Assembly (NCBI RefSeq): GCF_000718305.1
Contig: NZ_JOFQ01000003.1
Coordinates: 124,001 to 188,000 of the forward strand
DNA length: 64,000 nt
Reading direction: 5' to 3'
Source of the DNA: Streptomyces niger
GTDB taxonomy: Bacteria > Actinomycetota > Actinomycetes > Streptomycetales > Streptomycetaceae
The notes under the pieces are model-generated. The model saw nothing but the letters and a program-made list of their open reading frames with translations, was not told the DNA's origin and did not search any database. The translations under genes were made by a program, and so were the position numbers. Each line of letters starts with the position of its first letter. The stretch's first letter is position 1. Below, one piece after another: positions 16,655 through 24,925 of this stretch.

Positions 16655-16730
16655 GGTGCGGTGCTCCTTCGCGTACGCAGTCGGACGGCGTCGGGTGGCG
16701 GTGGCAGCGGGCGGTGCGGCGGCCGGCGCG

Positions 16731-17504
16731 TCACGCGGAGGCGTTGCGCATGCCCCGGATGCCCGCGAAGACCCCCAGTACCGCGACGGCCGTCGCCGCG
16801 AGGACCCCGTACAGCACGCCCGTCTCGGCGAACCGGCCGTCGAACAGGGCGCGTTCGGCCTCGACCACGTAGGTTGCGGGGTTGCTCCGGCTCAGGACGT
16901 AGAGCCAGGTGGGGGCCGAGGCCTGGGTGATGGGCAGCAGGACGCCGGAGAGCAGTAGGAGGGGGAAGAAAATCATCTGCTGCACTCCGTAGAACAGGGT
17001 CTGCTGCTTGCGGGAGTGGAGCGCCAGGGTGAAGGAGAGCGTGCCGATCCCGATCCCGAAGACGGTCAGCAGCGCCAGGCCCGCCAGTGCGCCGAGTGGC
17101 CGGAGCCGGAAGTCGGTCGGCAGCAGCAGGGCGAGGATCAGCAGGGCCTGCGTCAGCAGGATCACGACCTCCTTGAGCGCCCGCCCCACGAGCATCGCGG
17201 CCCGGTTGAGCGGGGTCACGAGCATCCGCTCGAAGGCCCCCGAGGACATCTCGTTGAGGAGGGAGGCCCCGGCCCCGGCGGTGGCGGACAGCGCCAGTAG
17301 GACGAGCGTGCCCGGCACGAACCACTGCCAGGGGGAGCCCGTGTCCGTACCCCCGCCCGCGGGGCTCATGCCCGAGAGCAGGGGAGCGAACAGGGCGAGG
17401 AAGAGGCAGGGCAGCAGCATGGTGAAGAGGAGGCCGGCCGGCTGGCGCAGTTCGGGCCCCAGCTCGCGGGCGAACGCGGTGCGGGTGTCGTTGAGCACCT
17501 TCAT
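16731..17504 (-). CDS. ABC-2 type exporter permease (DrrB-like)
   Basis: This 257-residue permease has six hydrophobic segments and the ABC-2 pattern: an N-terminal amphipathic segment, NEMSSGAFERMLVTPLNRAA in the cytoplasmic loop, and a late SGVLLPITQASAPTWLYVLS segment before the last helix. It starts 2 bp after the ATPase stop, so they form one exporter. DrrAB-type exporters pump out antibiotics, lipids or polysaccharide precursors; the cargo here is unknown. Confidence 0.9.
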   Translation of the reverse strand: MKVLNDTRTAFARELGPELRQPAGLLFTMLLPCLFLALFAPLLSGMSPAGGGTDTGSPWQWFVPGTLVLLALSATAGAGASLLNEMSSGAFERMLVTPLNRAAMLVGRALKEVVILLTQALLILALLLPTDFRLRPLGALAGLALLTVFGIGIGTLSFTLALHSRKQQTLFYGVQQMIFFPLLLLSGVLLPITQASAPTWLYVLSRSNPATYVVEAERALFDGRFAETGVLYGVLAATAVAVLGVFAGIRGMRNASA

Positions 17505-17506
17505 GG

Positions 17507-18490
17507 TCAGGCTCCGCCGCGCGTGGTGGTCGGTGCGTCGGCGCTCTCCCGCAGGGTGCGGCCGGTCAGGCTGAGGAAGACGTCGTCGAGGGTGGGACGG
17601 CTGAGCCGGGCGGTGCGCACCCGCACGCCGACTGCCTCCAAGTTGCGCAGCAGGGCCGGGAGTTGGGTGTCTCCGTGAAGGGTGCGCACCCGCACCTCCG
17701 TGTCTTCGGCGGTCACTTCGTGGACGGTGGGCAGGGCGCGGGCGAGCTCGGCCGCCCGCTCGGTGTCGGCGCGGTCGGCGGTCCCCAGGGTGATGCGGTC
17801 GCCGGCCAGATCGGCCTTGAGCTTCTCCGGCGGATCGTCAGCGATCACTCGGCCGTGATCGACCACCATCACTCGGCGGGCCCGGAGATCCGCCTCCTCC
17901 AGATAGTGGGTGGTGAAGACGATCGTGGCGCCGAACTCCTTGTGCAGCCGCAGCACGTGCTCCCAGATGTGGGCGCGGCTGTGCGGGTCGAGCCCGGTGG
18001 TGGGCTCGTCGAGGAAGAGCAGTTCCGGCTCGTGGACCAGGGCCATGGCGATGTCCAGGCGGCGGCGCTGGCCGCCCGAGAGGGTGCCCACCGTCCGCTT
18101 GGCCAGGCCGTCGAGTTCGAGCGCCGTCAGCAGGCGCTCCGCCCGGGCGCGGGCCTTCGCGCGGCTCAGGCCGTACGCGCGGCCCTGAGCGATCAGCTCG
18201 TCGCTGGCCCGGAAGTTGCTGCCGGCGCTGTTGCCCTGACCGAGACAACCGATGCGGTTGCGGACGCCCGAGGGGTCGGTCAGCACGTCGTGACCGGCGA
18301 CGACGGCGGTGCCCGAGGTCGGCGGGAGCAGGGTGGTCAGCATCCGCAAGGTGGTGGACTTCCCCGCGCCGTTCGGGCCGAGGAAGGCGACCACGGAGCC
18401 GGCTTCGATGTCGAGGTCGAGGCCGCGCACGGCCTCGACGGTCTCTCCTTTGACGCGGAAGCTGCGGGTGAGCCCGCGGGTGTGAATCAT
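17507..18490 (-). CDS. ABC transporter ATP-binding protein (DrrA-like)
   Basis: This 327-residue ATPase has Walker A GPNGAGKST (38-46), the signature LSGGQRRRLDIAMALVHEPE, Walker B LLFLDEPTTGLD and an H-loop histidine in VFTTHYLEEAD. The Q-loop reads GCLGQGNSAGSNFRASDELI, longer and more polar than usual in DrrA. A C-terminal domain of about 90 residues (PTLDDVFLSLTGRTL) is DrrA-like. The ATG at 18490 follows GGGAG. It pairs with the downstream permease. Confidence 0.92.
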   Translation of the reverse strand: MIHTRGLTRSFRVKGETVEAVRGLDLDIEAGSVVAFLGPNGAGKSTTLRMLTTLLPPTSGTAVVAGHDVLTDPSGVRNRIGCLGQGNSAGSNFRASDELIAQGRAYGLSRAKARARAERLLTALELDGLAKRTVGTLSGGQRRRLDIAMALVHEPELLFLDEPTTGLDPHSRAHIWEHVLRLHKEFGATIVFTTHYLEEADLRARRVMVVDHGRVIADDPPEKLKADLAGDRITLGTADRADTERAAELARALPTVHEVTAEDTEVRVRTLHGDTQLPALLRNLEAVGVRVRTARLSRPTLDDVFLSLTGRTLRESADAPTTTRGGA

Positions 18491-19216
18491 GGGTTCTCCC
18501 GTACGGGGGTCATGGGGGCGAGCCGGCCCCGCCCGGACCGGCCGGCTCGGTTCCGGGGCAGGGCGAGGGAAAGCCAGAGGCTCTGGGCTCTTGACTTCTT
18601 CGAGCTTAGAAGCGCCAATGACGTCACTGTCAGCACTCCTGACGGTCTCGATCCGCTCTTCGAACCGCCTCCGCGCCCCGCTCGACCCGGGCCGCCGGGG
18701 CTTCGCCGTCGACTCACATCCCCAAGATCTAGCCGCGGCGTCGGCGGGGCCGAACAAGATGAATTGCGTTACTGCTCACCAACTTCCGCTCCTGCGGGCG
18801 AGCTTGGCCGTGCGGGAACTCAGTGCTCCGGCATCGGGGCCGCGCTGCTCGGTGCCTTTTTCGCAGCACCTCTGGCGAGGAGGCCGATGGTGGGGCTGCT
18901 CGTCGACGGCGGAACGGGGCCCGGCACCGTGCCGCTTGTGCCGGCCGCCGAGGCCGACGAGGGGCAGCGGCGCCGGGGCGGATCCGGGCGCTCACAGGGT
19001 GTCGGCGGGTTGGCCGGGGGATTGGTTGGCCGGGCGCTGCGACCTCGTGGTGGAAACAGTTAATCGCGGTTCTGTTAATCATTGCTGCGTTCGTTGAGCT
19101 TGTCATGACCGTGCCGGCTGGGGAGTATCCCTTCCGGATGCGGCCCCGTTTCCTCTGCCGCCATCCGCCCTTCCCCCACCGGCCGCTCATCGCGGCTGTC
19201 CGGAAATGGAGACAAG
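18491..19216. other. 726-bp divergent intergenic region
   Basis: The region carries the promoters of the ABC exporter (leftward) and the secreted protease (rightward). A TGACGTCACTGTCAG stretch near 18619 includes an imperfect operator (18627-18645). Near 19008-19035 GGTTGGCCGGG occurs twice, and GTTAATC occurs twice near 19059-19080, just upstream of the protease gene. No frame in the central 300 bp has convincing coding features. A decayed gene is possible. Confidence 0.45.
18627..18645. promoter_or_regulatory. Imperfect inverted repeat upstream of the ABC exporter
   Basis: CTGTCAG (18627-18633) and CTGACGG (18639-18645) match as an inverted repeat at 6 of 7 positions, about 140 bp before the ATPase start. 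The size fits a TetR- or MarR-type operator; no cognate regulator is adjacent. Confidence 0.3.
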
Positions 19217-20428
19217 GTGCTTCGTCTACGCGCAATCATGGCATCGGGCGCCGCAACGGCGGCTCTCGTCATGGCCGGCGGTGTCGTCCCGGCGCACGGT
19301 GCCCCCGCGACGGGCCTTGCCGGCCCTGCCGGCCCCGGCGGGCACTACCAGCAGCAGATGGTGCAGGCCCTTGCCGATTCACTCGGTATCAGCGATGCGG
19401 CCGCGGTGCGGCGGCTGGACTCGCAGGCCGGCCAGCAGAAGACACTGAGAACGTTGCGGTCCTCGGGGGTCGACCCGCGCGGAGCCTTCTTCGACAGCCG
19501 CGGCAAGCTGACGGTGAACGTCGACGACGCACGGACGGCCCGGCACGTCGAGGCCGCCGGGCTCAAGGCGCGCATAGCCCGGCACTCCGCCGGGGAGCTG
19601 AACGACATCAAAGCGGAGTTGGACAGGACGGCCGGGCGCAGCGTGCCCACCGGCGTGCAGGGCTGGGGCGTGGACCCGGCCTCCGACAAGGTCGTCATCC
19701 AGGTGCGTGACAGATCGACGGCCGCCGACCAGGCATTCCTTGCGAAAGCAGCGTCCTACGGTTCGGCGGTCACCGTGCAGCGCAACGACGACAAGGCGGT
19801 CACGATGGCCGGCACGATCTACCCCGGCAGCCGGATGGACTACGGCAACCACTACTGCTCGGTCGGCTTCGGCGCCCGTGACTCCTCGGGCAAGCAGGTA
19901 CTGGTCACCGCGGGCCACTGCGTCGAGAACCTGCCGGATCTCTACTACGACGGCAGCCACTTCGCCAAGGGCACCTCGACCCGCTTCCGGCACGGTCGGG
20001 ACAGCATCGACATGGGGCTGGCCTCGGTCGACTCCGGCACCACCATCGCCGCTCAGGTCGGCACCTGGGGCAACGGCGGCAACGTCGCCGTCCAGGGCAG
20101 CCAGCGGGCACCGGTCGGCTCGGACGTCTGCAAGTCGGGTGCCACCTCGCACTGGACCTGCGGCTCCATCAAGTCCTACAACTACTCGGTCACCTACAGC
20201 GACCCGGGCCAGCCGGACACCCTCGTGACCAACCTGGGCCTGAGCAACACCTGCGACCTCGGCGGGGACAGCGGCGGCGCCTGGGTGTCCGGCAACCAGG
20301 GCCAGGGCATGACCTCCGGCGGCCGCACCGACAACTCGTGCAACGGCGTCTACGGCCAGGGCACCTCCTACTTCCAGCCCCTGGACGACGCGCTGAAGTA
20401 CTACGGGCTGCGCCTCAACACGGCCTGA
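19217..20428 (+). CDS. Secreted S1-family serine protease with prodomain (streptogrisin-like)
   Basis: This 403-residue preproenzyme has a signal peptide (MLRLRAIMASGAATAALVMAG, ending near AHGA), an alpha-lytic-type prodomain (about residues 45-195) that helps folding and is removed, and a chymotrypsin-fold protease from about TIYPGSRMDYG. The triad is H234 (VTAGHC), D265 (SIDMGLAS) and S352 (GGDSGGAWV). Cysteines around H234 and S352 fit the usual disulfides. The S1 pocket cannot be fixed with certainty, so specificity is open. The GTG start follows GGAG. It is monocistronic, with a perfect hairpin downstream. Confidence 0.93.
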   Translation: MLRLRAIMASGAATAALVMAGGVVPAHGAPATGLAGPAGPGGHYQQQMVQALADSLGISDAAAVRRLDSQAGQQKTLRTLRSSGVDPRGAFFDSRGKLTVNVDDARTARHVEAAGLKARIARHSAGELNDIKAELDRTAGRSVPTGVQGWGVDPASDKVVIQVRDRSTAADQAFLAKAASYGSAVTVQRNDDKAVTMAGTIYPGSRMDYGNHYCSVGFGARDSSGKQVLVTAGHCVENLPDLYYDGSHFAKGTSTRFRHGRDSIDMGLASVDSGTTIAAQVGTWGNGGNVAVQGSQRAPVGSDVCKSGATSHWTCGSIKSYNYSVTYSDPGQPDTLVTNLGLSNTCDLGGDSGGAWVSGNQGQGMTSGGRTDNSCNGVYGQGTSYFQPLDDALKYYGLRLNTA

Positions 20429-20534
20429 CCCCACCTTCCCCCGCCCTCACACGCCTCGGCGCGATGACCACCCCACGCAGTCGCGCCGGGCCGGTGGAGA
20501 GACAACCCGGTAGCATCCCGCCGGTGATCCACCA

Positions 20535-20574
20535 CGGCGGGACCGCCGGCCCGACAAGCGCGGCGGTCCCGCCG
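20535..20574. terminator. Perfect 14-bp inverted repeat after the protease gene
   Basis: CGGCGGGACCGCCG (20535-20548) pairs with CGGCGGTCCCGCCG (20561-20574) around 12 nt. It can end protease transcription, but it also lies 40 bp before the next gene, where it could act in that gene's leader. Confidence 0.5.
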
Positions 20575-20614
20575 GACCCCTCTCGCCCCGCCGACCCGAC
20601 CGGAAGCACTTCCC

Positions 20615-21607
20615 ATGGACCAGCCAGGTCAAGGACGCCCGGAAGCAGGCCACCCCGGCAGTGCGGATGAGCACGGCACGGCGGCCGGGGCCACGTTCGG
20701 TGCGGCGTTCCACCAGGCACTCAAGGCCAGCGGTCTGTCGCTGCAGCGCCTGCACCATCACCTCGCACAGCGCGGCGTATCGATCAGCCCGGTGACGCTG
20801 AGCCATTGGCAGCGCGGACGGAGCCAGCCCGAGCGCCAGGAGTCACTCCGCGCGGTGGCCGAGATCGAGACCATCCTCGGCATGCGGCGGGGAGCACTGC
20901 AGAGCCTGCTGAGCCACCGCCGCCCGCGCGGCAGGGCCACGGCCAAAGGAACGGAGATGTCCGAGGCCCTGTCGCGCGTCGTCACTCCCGGCGCACCGCT
21001 GGCACGCGCTCTCGGCCCCGATGTCTACCGGTTCAATGAAGACCTCGTCACCCTGTCGGTCCAGGAGAAGCTGCACATCGACGAGTACGGATGCATCGCG
21101 CGGTACACCGTCAGCCACGTCGTACGTGCCACCTGCGACGGGGTGCGGCACCTCACCGCGCACCACAACCTGGACGACCCCGACACCCCCTCCGTGCAGG
21201 TGACCGTCCATTGCGGGCGCCTGGAGGCACTCCACTTCCGCCAGGAGGTGAGATCCGCGGTCTTCGACATCGGATTCGGACGCGCCCTCGGTCGCGGCGA
21301 CACCGCCATCGTCGAGTACACCCTCGACGTCGGACCGCGGTGGAAGCCCTCGAACCATCACGAACGCACTCTGCCCATTCCGGTACGGCAGTACCTCCTG
21401 CACATCTTCTTCCACGCCAGGCACGTCCCCTCGGCCGTGTACGGCTACTACCGGCACAGCTCGGAAGCGGCGCGAGAGGGTGTCCGTCCGCTCTCCCTGG
21501 ACGCCTCGCACAGCGTGCACCTGCTGCCCGCGAAGTGCACTGCCGGCATCTACGGCATCTCGTGGGAGAGGTATCCGGCCTCGGGCACGCCGCCGAGTAC
21601 TCCCTGA
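20615..21607 (+). CDS. XRE-like helix-turn-helix regulator with uncharacterised C-terminal domain
   Basis: This 330-residue protein has an N-terminal lambda-repressor-like domain (about 25-90): FGAAFHQALKASGLSLQRLH, then SISPVTLSHWQRGRSQPERQ. Residues 130-325 form a beta-rich domain with VSHVVRATCDGVRHLTAHHN and YGYYRHSSEAA that I do not recognise. This two-part layout recurs in actinobacterial regulators. It stands 121 bp before the monooxygenase-like gene and is the nearest regulator to the chromanol-type cluster, so pathway control is possible but unproven. Confidence 0.78.
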   Translation: MDQPGQGRPEAGHPGSADEHGTAAGATFGAAFHQALKASGLSLQRLHHHLAQRGVSISPVTLSHWQRGRSQPERQESLRAVAEIETILGMRRGALQSLLSHRRPRGRATAKGTEMSEALSRVVTPGAPLARALGPDVYRFNEDLVTLSVQEKLHIDEYGCIARYTVSHVVRATCDGVRHLTAHHNLDDPDTPSVQVTVHCGRLEALHFRQEVRSAVFDIGFGRALGRGDTAIVEYTLDVGPRWKPSNHHERTLPIPVRQYLLHIFFHARHVPSAVYGYYRHSSEAAREGVRPLSLDASHSVHLLPAKCTAGIYGISWERYPASGTPPSTP

Positions 21608-21728
21608 CCTCGGGGCGGAGCGCTCGCCGGTGTGGCGGGGAACTTCCCGGGCGAGCGGGGGAACCGTACGGTTCCCGGTCGGCGTGACGTGACTCAGTAC
21701 CCGTACTGATAGCGAGGAGCGACCAGCC

Positions 21729-22910
21729 ATGGCGGTCTCGGCCGGATTGCATGTCAGCCCGGAATGTCCCGCGCTGCTCGAGCGCATCGACGCACTCGGC
21801 GAGGTCATCGATGCGCGTGCGGATGCGGCCGAGGAACTCGGCAGGCTCACCGAGGACACCGCGCGGGCGTTGCTGGACGCCGGGGTCGTCCGGGCCGCGC
21901 TGCCGTTGAACCTCGGCGGTGACGAGTTCTCCCCGCGCCAGGTGATCGAGACGGTCGAGCGGGTCAGCTACCACGATGCCGCGGCCGGTTGGACGATGAT
22001 GGCGCTGCAGTTGATGACCGGCACCACCGCGGCCTATCTCGGTGCCGTCGCGGCGGCCGACCTGTTCCCGGACGTCGCGGGCGGCGATCACGCGTTGCTG
22101 TCCGGGCACGGCACCCGGCCGGGCCGCGCCGTTCCGGTGCCCGGCGGCTACCTGGTGAGCGGCTCGTGGCAGTTCGCCTCCGGCATGGCGCACGCCACCC
22201 ACATCCACAGTGCGATCCAGGTCGAGGGCACCGGGGAGTTGCGGGTGCTGGCGATGCCGAAATCGCAGGTGGAACTCGTCGACAACTGGGATGTGCTCGG
22301 GCTGCGCGCGACGCACAGCATCGATTACCACTGCGCCGATGTGTACGTTCCGGCGACGCACACCTACGTCGCCACCACCACGACCCCGGCCAACGGTGGC
22401 GCGATCTACCGCATCGGCCTGGTCAACATGGCCGCGGTCGGGCACACCGGCTGGGCGTTGGGTGTCGGGCGGCGCCTGCTCGACGAGCTGAAGGCGGTCG
22501 CCGCGGCCAAGTCCGGTACGCGTAACGCCGCCGTCGACACCGCGCAGTTCCACGCGGAGTACGCGACCGCCGAAGCCAAGCTCCGTGCGGCGCGGGCGTG
22601 GGCGATGGAGGTGTGGCGGGACATCGAAGTAACACTGGACGCGGGCGAGTTGCTGAGCACCGAGCAGGACACGCTGCTCAGGCTCGCGCTCAACCACGCG
22701 ACGTGGACGGCGCAGGACGTGGGCCGGACGGTGCACCGCTGGGCGGGCACGACGGCGATCCGGCGCGGGCCGATCGACCGGTTCCTGCGTGACCTGAACA
22801 CGGGTACCCAGCACGTCACCTCGAGCCCGACGGTCCTGCAGAACTGCGGGAAGTGGCTCAGTGGTGCACAGCCCCACGCGCACTGGGAGTTCCTCGACCT
22901 GGCGCCGTGA
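21729..22910 (+). CDS. Acyl-CoA-dehydrogenase-fold flavin-dependent monooxygenase
   Basis: This 393-residue protein belongs to the group-D flavin monooxygenase/acyl-CoA dehydrogenase type-2 superfamily (HpaB-, DszC- and IAA-monooxygenase-like). It shows the N-terminal helical domain (LTEDTARALLDAGVVRAALP), a middle beta domain (GYLVSGSWQFASGMAHATHI), and a C-terminal four-helix domain including AQDVGRTVHRWAGTTAIRRG. It lacks the acyl-CoA dehydrogenase catalytic glutamate context, supporting oxygenation. GAGGAG precedes the ATG. Its TGA abuts the TCA of the convergent cyclase gene. It could hydroxylate an aromatic ring in the neighbouring pathway (inference). Confidence 0.8.
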   Translation: MAVSAGLHVSPECPALLERIDALGEVIDARADAAEELGRLTEDTARALLDAGVVRAALPLNLGGDEFSPRQVIETVERVSYHDAAAGWTMMALQLMTGTTAAYLGAVAAADLFPDVAGGDHALLSGHGTRPGRAVPVPGGYLVSGSWQFASGMAHATHIHSAIQVEGTGELRVLAMPKSQVELVDNWDVLGLRATHSIDYHCADVYVPATHTYVATTTTPANGGAIYRIGLVNMAAVGHTGWALGVGRRLLDELKAVAAAKSGTRNAAVDTAQFHAEYATAEAKLRAARAWAMEVWRDIEVTLDAGELLSTEQDTLLRLALNHATWTAQDVGRTVHRWAGTTAIRRGPIDRFLRDLNTGTQHVTSSPTVLQNCGKWLSGAQPHAHWEFLDLAP

Positions 22911-23888
22911 TCAGGCCCGTCTCCGAGCGGCAACGCCCTCGCCGACCGGTGCGCGTCCGGTCTCCAGGCTCGCCAGGGACGAGACTCCCGTGTACACACG
23001 CCTTCCCCGGTGCACCACCTCCAGCCGGGCGGTGCCGGCCAGGTGCTGGACCGAGTGGCCGAAGCGGTGGGGGGTGAGGGACGGCACGGGAAGCCGCAAC
23101 CCCGGAGCGTCCGCGCGGTGTCCCACCAGCGCGATGCGGTGGTGCGCGGCGGCGGCCGTGATACGCCAGGCCCCGCCCTCCACGCCGCCCCGGACGATCG
23201 CGCGGGGCGGGAACATCCTGAGTCGCCGACCAGCCAGTTCGACCACCAGACCGCTGACACGGCTGCTCAGCCGTCCGCGTCCCAGCAGCCCGCCGGCGAA
23301 CGCGACCGCGACGCCGGGGCGGTCGAACGCATGGGCCTGCCCCCACCACCACAGAGCGGGGAAGCCGCGGCCCCAGGACTTCTCGGCGTAGACCTCACAA
23401 CCCGTCAGGTCCCAGTCCTGACCGCCCACACTGGCCATTCCCTCGACCCGACCGCTGAGCAGATACGGATGCCAGTAGTGGTTGAGCCCGGGTACCAGCG
23501 AGAACACGCCCCCGCCGGGGACGGCGGTGCGCCGGGCCGGCGCGGTGGTGATCGCTGCCGCCACCCGGCCGTCCCCCGTCTCCACCTGCAGTGTGCCGTC
23601 CGCGAAGGACAAGGCACCCGGTACCCGAAGTCGGTGTCCGTCTGGGTCGTCCCAAGCGCCGTCGGCACTCACCGTACGCACCAGGCCGCCCGGGCTCGTG
23701 GCGATGACGACGGCACCCCAGGGCCGCCCCGGGTGGTGGTTGACGCCGGAGGCGACCAGGAGCACGCGCCCGCGCCGTGGGTCGGTGAACCGCCACAGAT
23801 AGCCCTCCATCAACGCCTGGTGCGAGCGCAGCGGGTCCCCCCAGGGCAGGTCCGCTCCCGTCCGTCGCCACCAGCCGCAGCGCGCCAT
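22911..23888 (-). CDS. Tocopherol-cyclase-family protein
   Basis: This 325-residue protein matches the tocopherol cyclase family (plant VTE1, cyanobacterial homologues of about 360 residues), which closes the chromanol ring of prenylated hydroquinones. Key segments are QALMEGYLWRFTD (25-36), PGLNHYWHPYLLSGRVEG (133-150) and YAEKSWGRGFPALWWWGQA (167-185); the YAEKxWGxxFPxxWxW core is the family hallmark. No signal peptide or membrane helix is seen. The ATG at 23888 overlaps the prenyltransferase stop as TGATG, so the two are coupled. Related lipocalin-like carotenoid hydratases (CrtC/AttH) are the main alternative, but the prenyltransferase and HPPD neighbours favour a cyclase. Confidence 0.82.
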   Translation of the reverse strand: MARCGWWRRTGADLPWGDPLRSHQALMEGYLWRFTDPRRGRVLLVASGVNHHPGRPWGAVVIATSPGGLVRTVSADGAWDDPDGHRLRVPGALSFADGTLQVETGDGRVAAAITTAPARRTAVPGGGVFSLVPGLNHYWHPYLLSGRVEGMASVGGQDWDLTGCEVYAEKSWGRGFPALWWWGQAHAFDRPGVAVAFAGGLLGRGRLSSRVSGLVVELAGRRLRMFPPRAIVRGGVEGGAWRITAAAAHHRIALVGHRADAPGLRLPVPSLTPHRFGHSVQHLAGTARLEVVHRGRRVYTGVSSLASLETGRAPVGEGVAARRRA

Positions 23889-24925
23889 CAGTGCTTCCTC
23901 GTGAGGACGGTACGCGCCAGCCACCACGCGAAGGCGGCCGTGGCCGCGGCGGCGACGGCGCACCAGGCCGGCGGGATCGGACGTCCCGCCAGCGCCATGT
24001 CGGCGAGCAGCGCCAGCATGGTGGCGCACGTGGTCAGCGGCAGCTGCACCGAGGCCCAGAAGGTGACCAGGTTCGCCTTGCGGGGGTCCCGCATGGCGTC
24101 CGTGAACAGGCTGCGGATCACATAGCCACCCACCGGCGCGGCTACCGACTGGGCCACCGCCACTGCGGGGGGCAGTGCACCGGCCCACGCCAGCGCCGCC
24201 ACGGATGCGTACACGGCGCCTTGGCCCACGGCGTAGCAGTGGCGTAGCCGACGCGGACCCAACACGGTGGCCAGGGTGGTCTTGCCGGCCCGCCGGTCTC
24301 CGTCGATGTCCGCGAGGTTCATGATCAGACAGCGCAGCGCCTGCAGGGCGCAGACGAGGGCGATGCACCACCACAGCAGCGGCGGTTGCCCACCGCCCTG
24401 GAGCCGGGCGGCCAGCAGCGGGCCCATGCCGTACAGCACGGTCGCGCAGGTCACCTCGCCCAGTGCGTGGTAGTTCAGGCGCAGTGGCGGTGCGGTGTAG
24501 AACCAGGCGAGCGTGGTCAGTGCCAGGGCGAGTGTCCGGTCCGCCGGATCGGGCATCACCGCGATCAGGGCGAGGCCGGTGAACAGTGCGACGAACGCCG
24601 CTGACAGGCTCACCGAAGGGCGGAGCAGCCCCTCCACGAGGACCCTGCTGCCGCCGGTCCAGGCGGTGGGGGACCGGTTCGCGCGGTCCGCTTCCAGGTC
24701 GAAGTAGTCGTTGCAGAAGTGCGTCATCAGGTGGGTGGTCCAGGCGAACGCCAGCGTCAGGGCGTACCAGCCGAGCGAGACAGCGCCGGTGGTGTGGACG
24801 GCGAGGGCCACCCCGAAGCTGGTGACCAGCATGCTCTGGAAGAGGAACTTGATCCGGGCGAGCCGGAGGAAGGCGCCCACCGCGCCGTGGGGCGGGACCG
24901 CAGCGGCCGCCGGTGCGAGGCGCAT
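23888..24925 (-). CDS. UbiA-family aromatic prenyltransferase
   Basis: This 345-residue integral membrane enzyme has eight to nine hydrophobic helices. The first Asp-rich motif is NDYFDLEAD (72-80), the form found in MenA and homogentisate prenyltransferases, and the second is NLADIDGD with D206 and D210. These bind the Mg-diphosphate of the prenyl donor. By context with HPPD and a tocopherol-cyclase-like protein, the acceptor is predicted to be homogentisate and the donor geranylgeranyl or phytyl diphosphate. MenA-type dihydroxynaphthoate prenylation is the alternative. Start and stop are coupled to both neighbours by TGATG. Confidence 0.88.
   Translation of the reverse strand: MRLAPAAAAVPPHGAVGAFLRLARIKFLFQSMLVTSFGVALAVHTTGAVSLGWYALTLAFAWTTHLMTHFCNDYFDLEADRANRSPTAWTGGSRVLVEGLLRPSVSLSAAFVALFTGLALIAVMPDPADRTLALALTTLAWFYTAPPLRLNYHALGEVTCATVLYGMGPLLAARLQGGGQPPLLWWCIALVCALQALRCLIMNLADIDGDRRAGKTTLATVLGPRRLRHCYAVGQGAVYASVAALAWAGALPPAVAVAQSVAAPVGGYVIRSLFTDAMRDPRKANLVTFWASVQLPLTTCATMLALLADMALAGRPIPPAWCAVAAAATAAFAWWLARTVLTRKH

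Noticed and set aside
18720..19060. A possible plus-strand gene with an Ala/Leu-rich stretch (IGAALLGAFFAAPLARR)
   Set aside because: It has no ribosome site, no family match and ends in low-complexity Gly/Arg. I treat it as non-coding or decayed.
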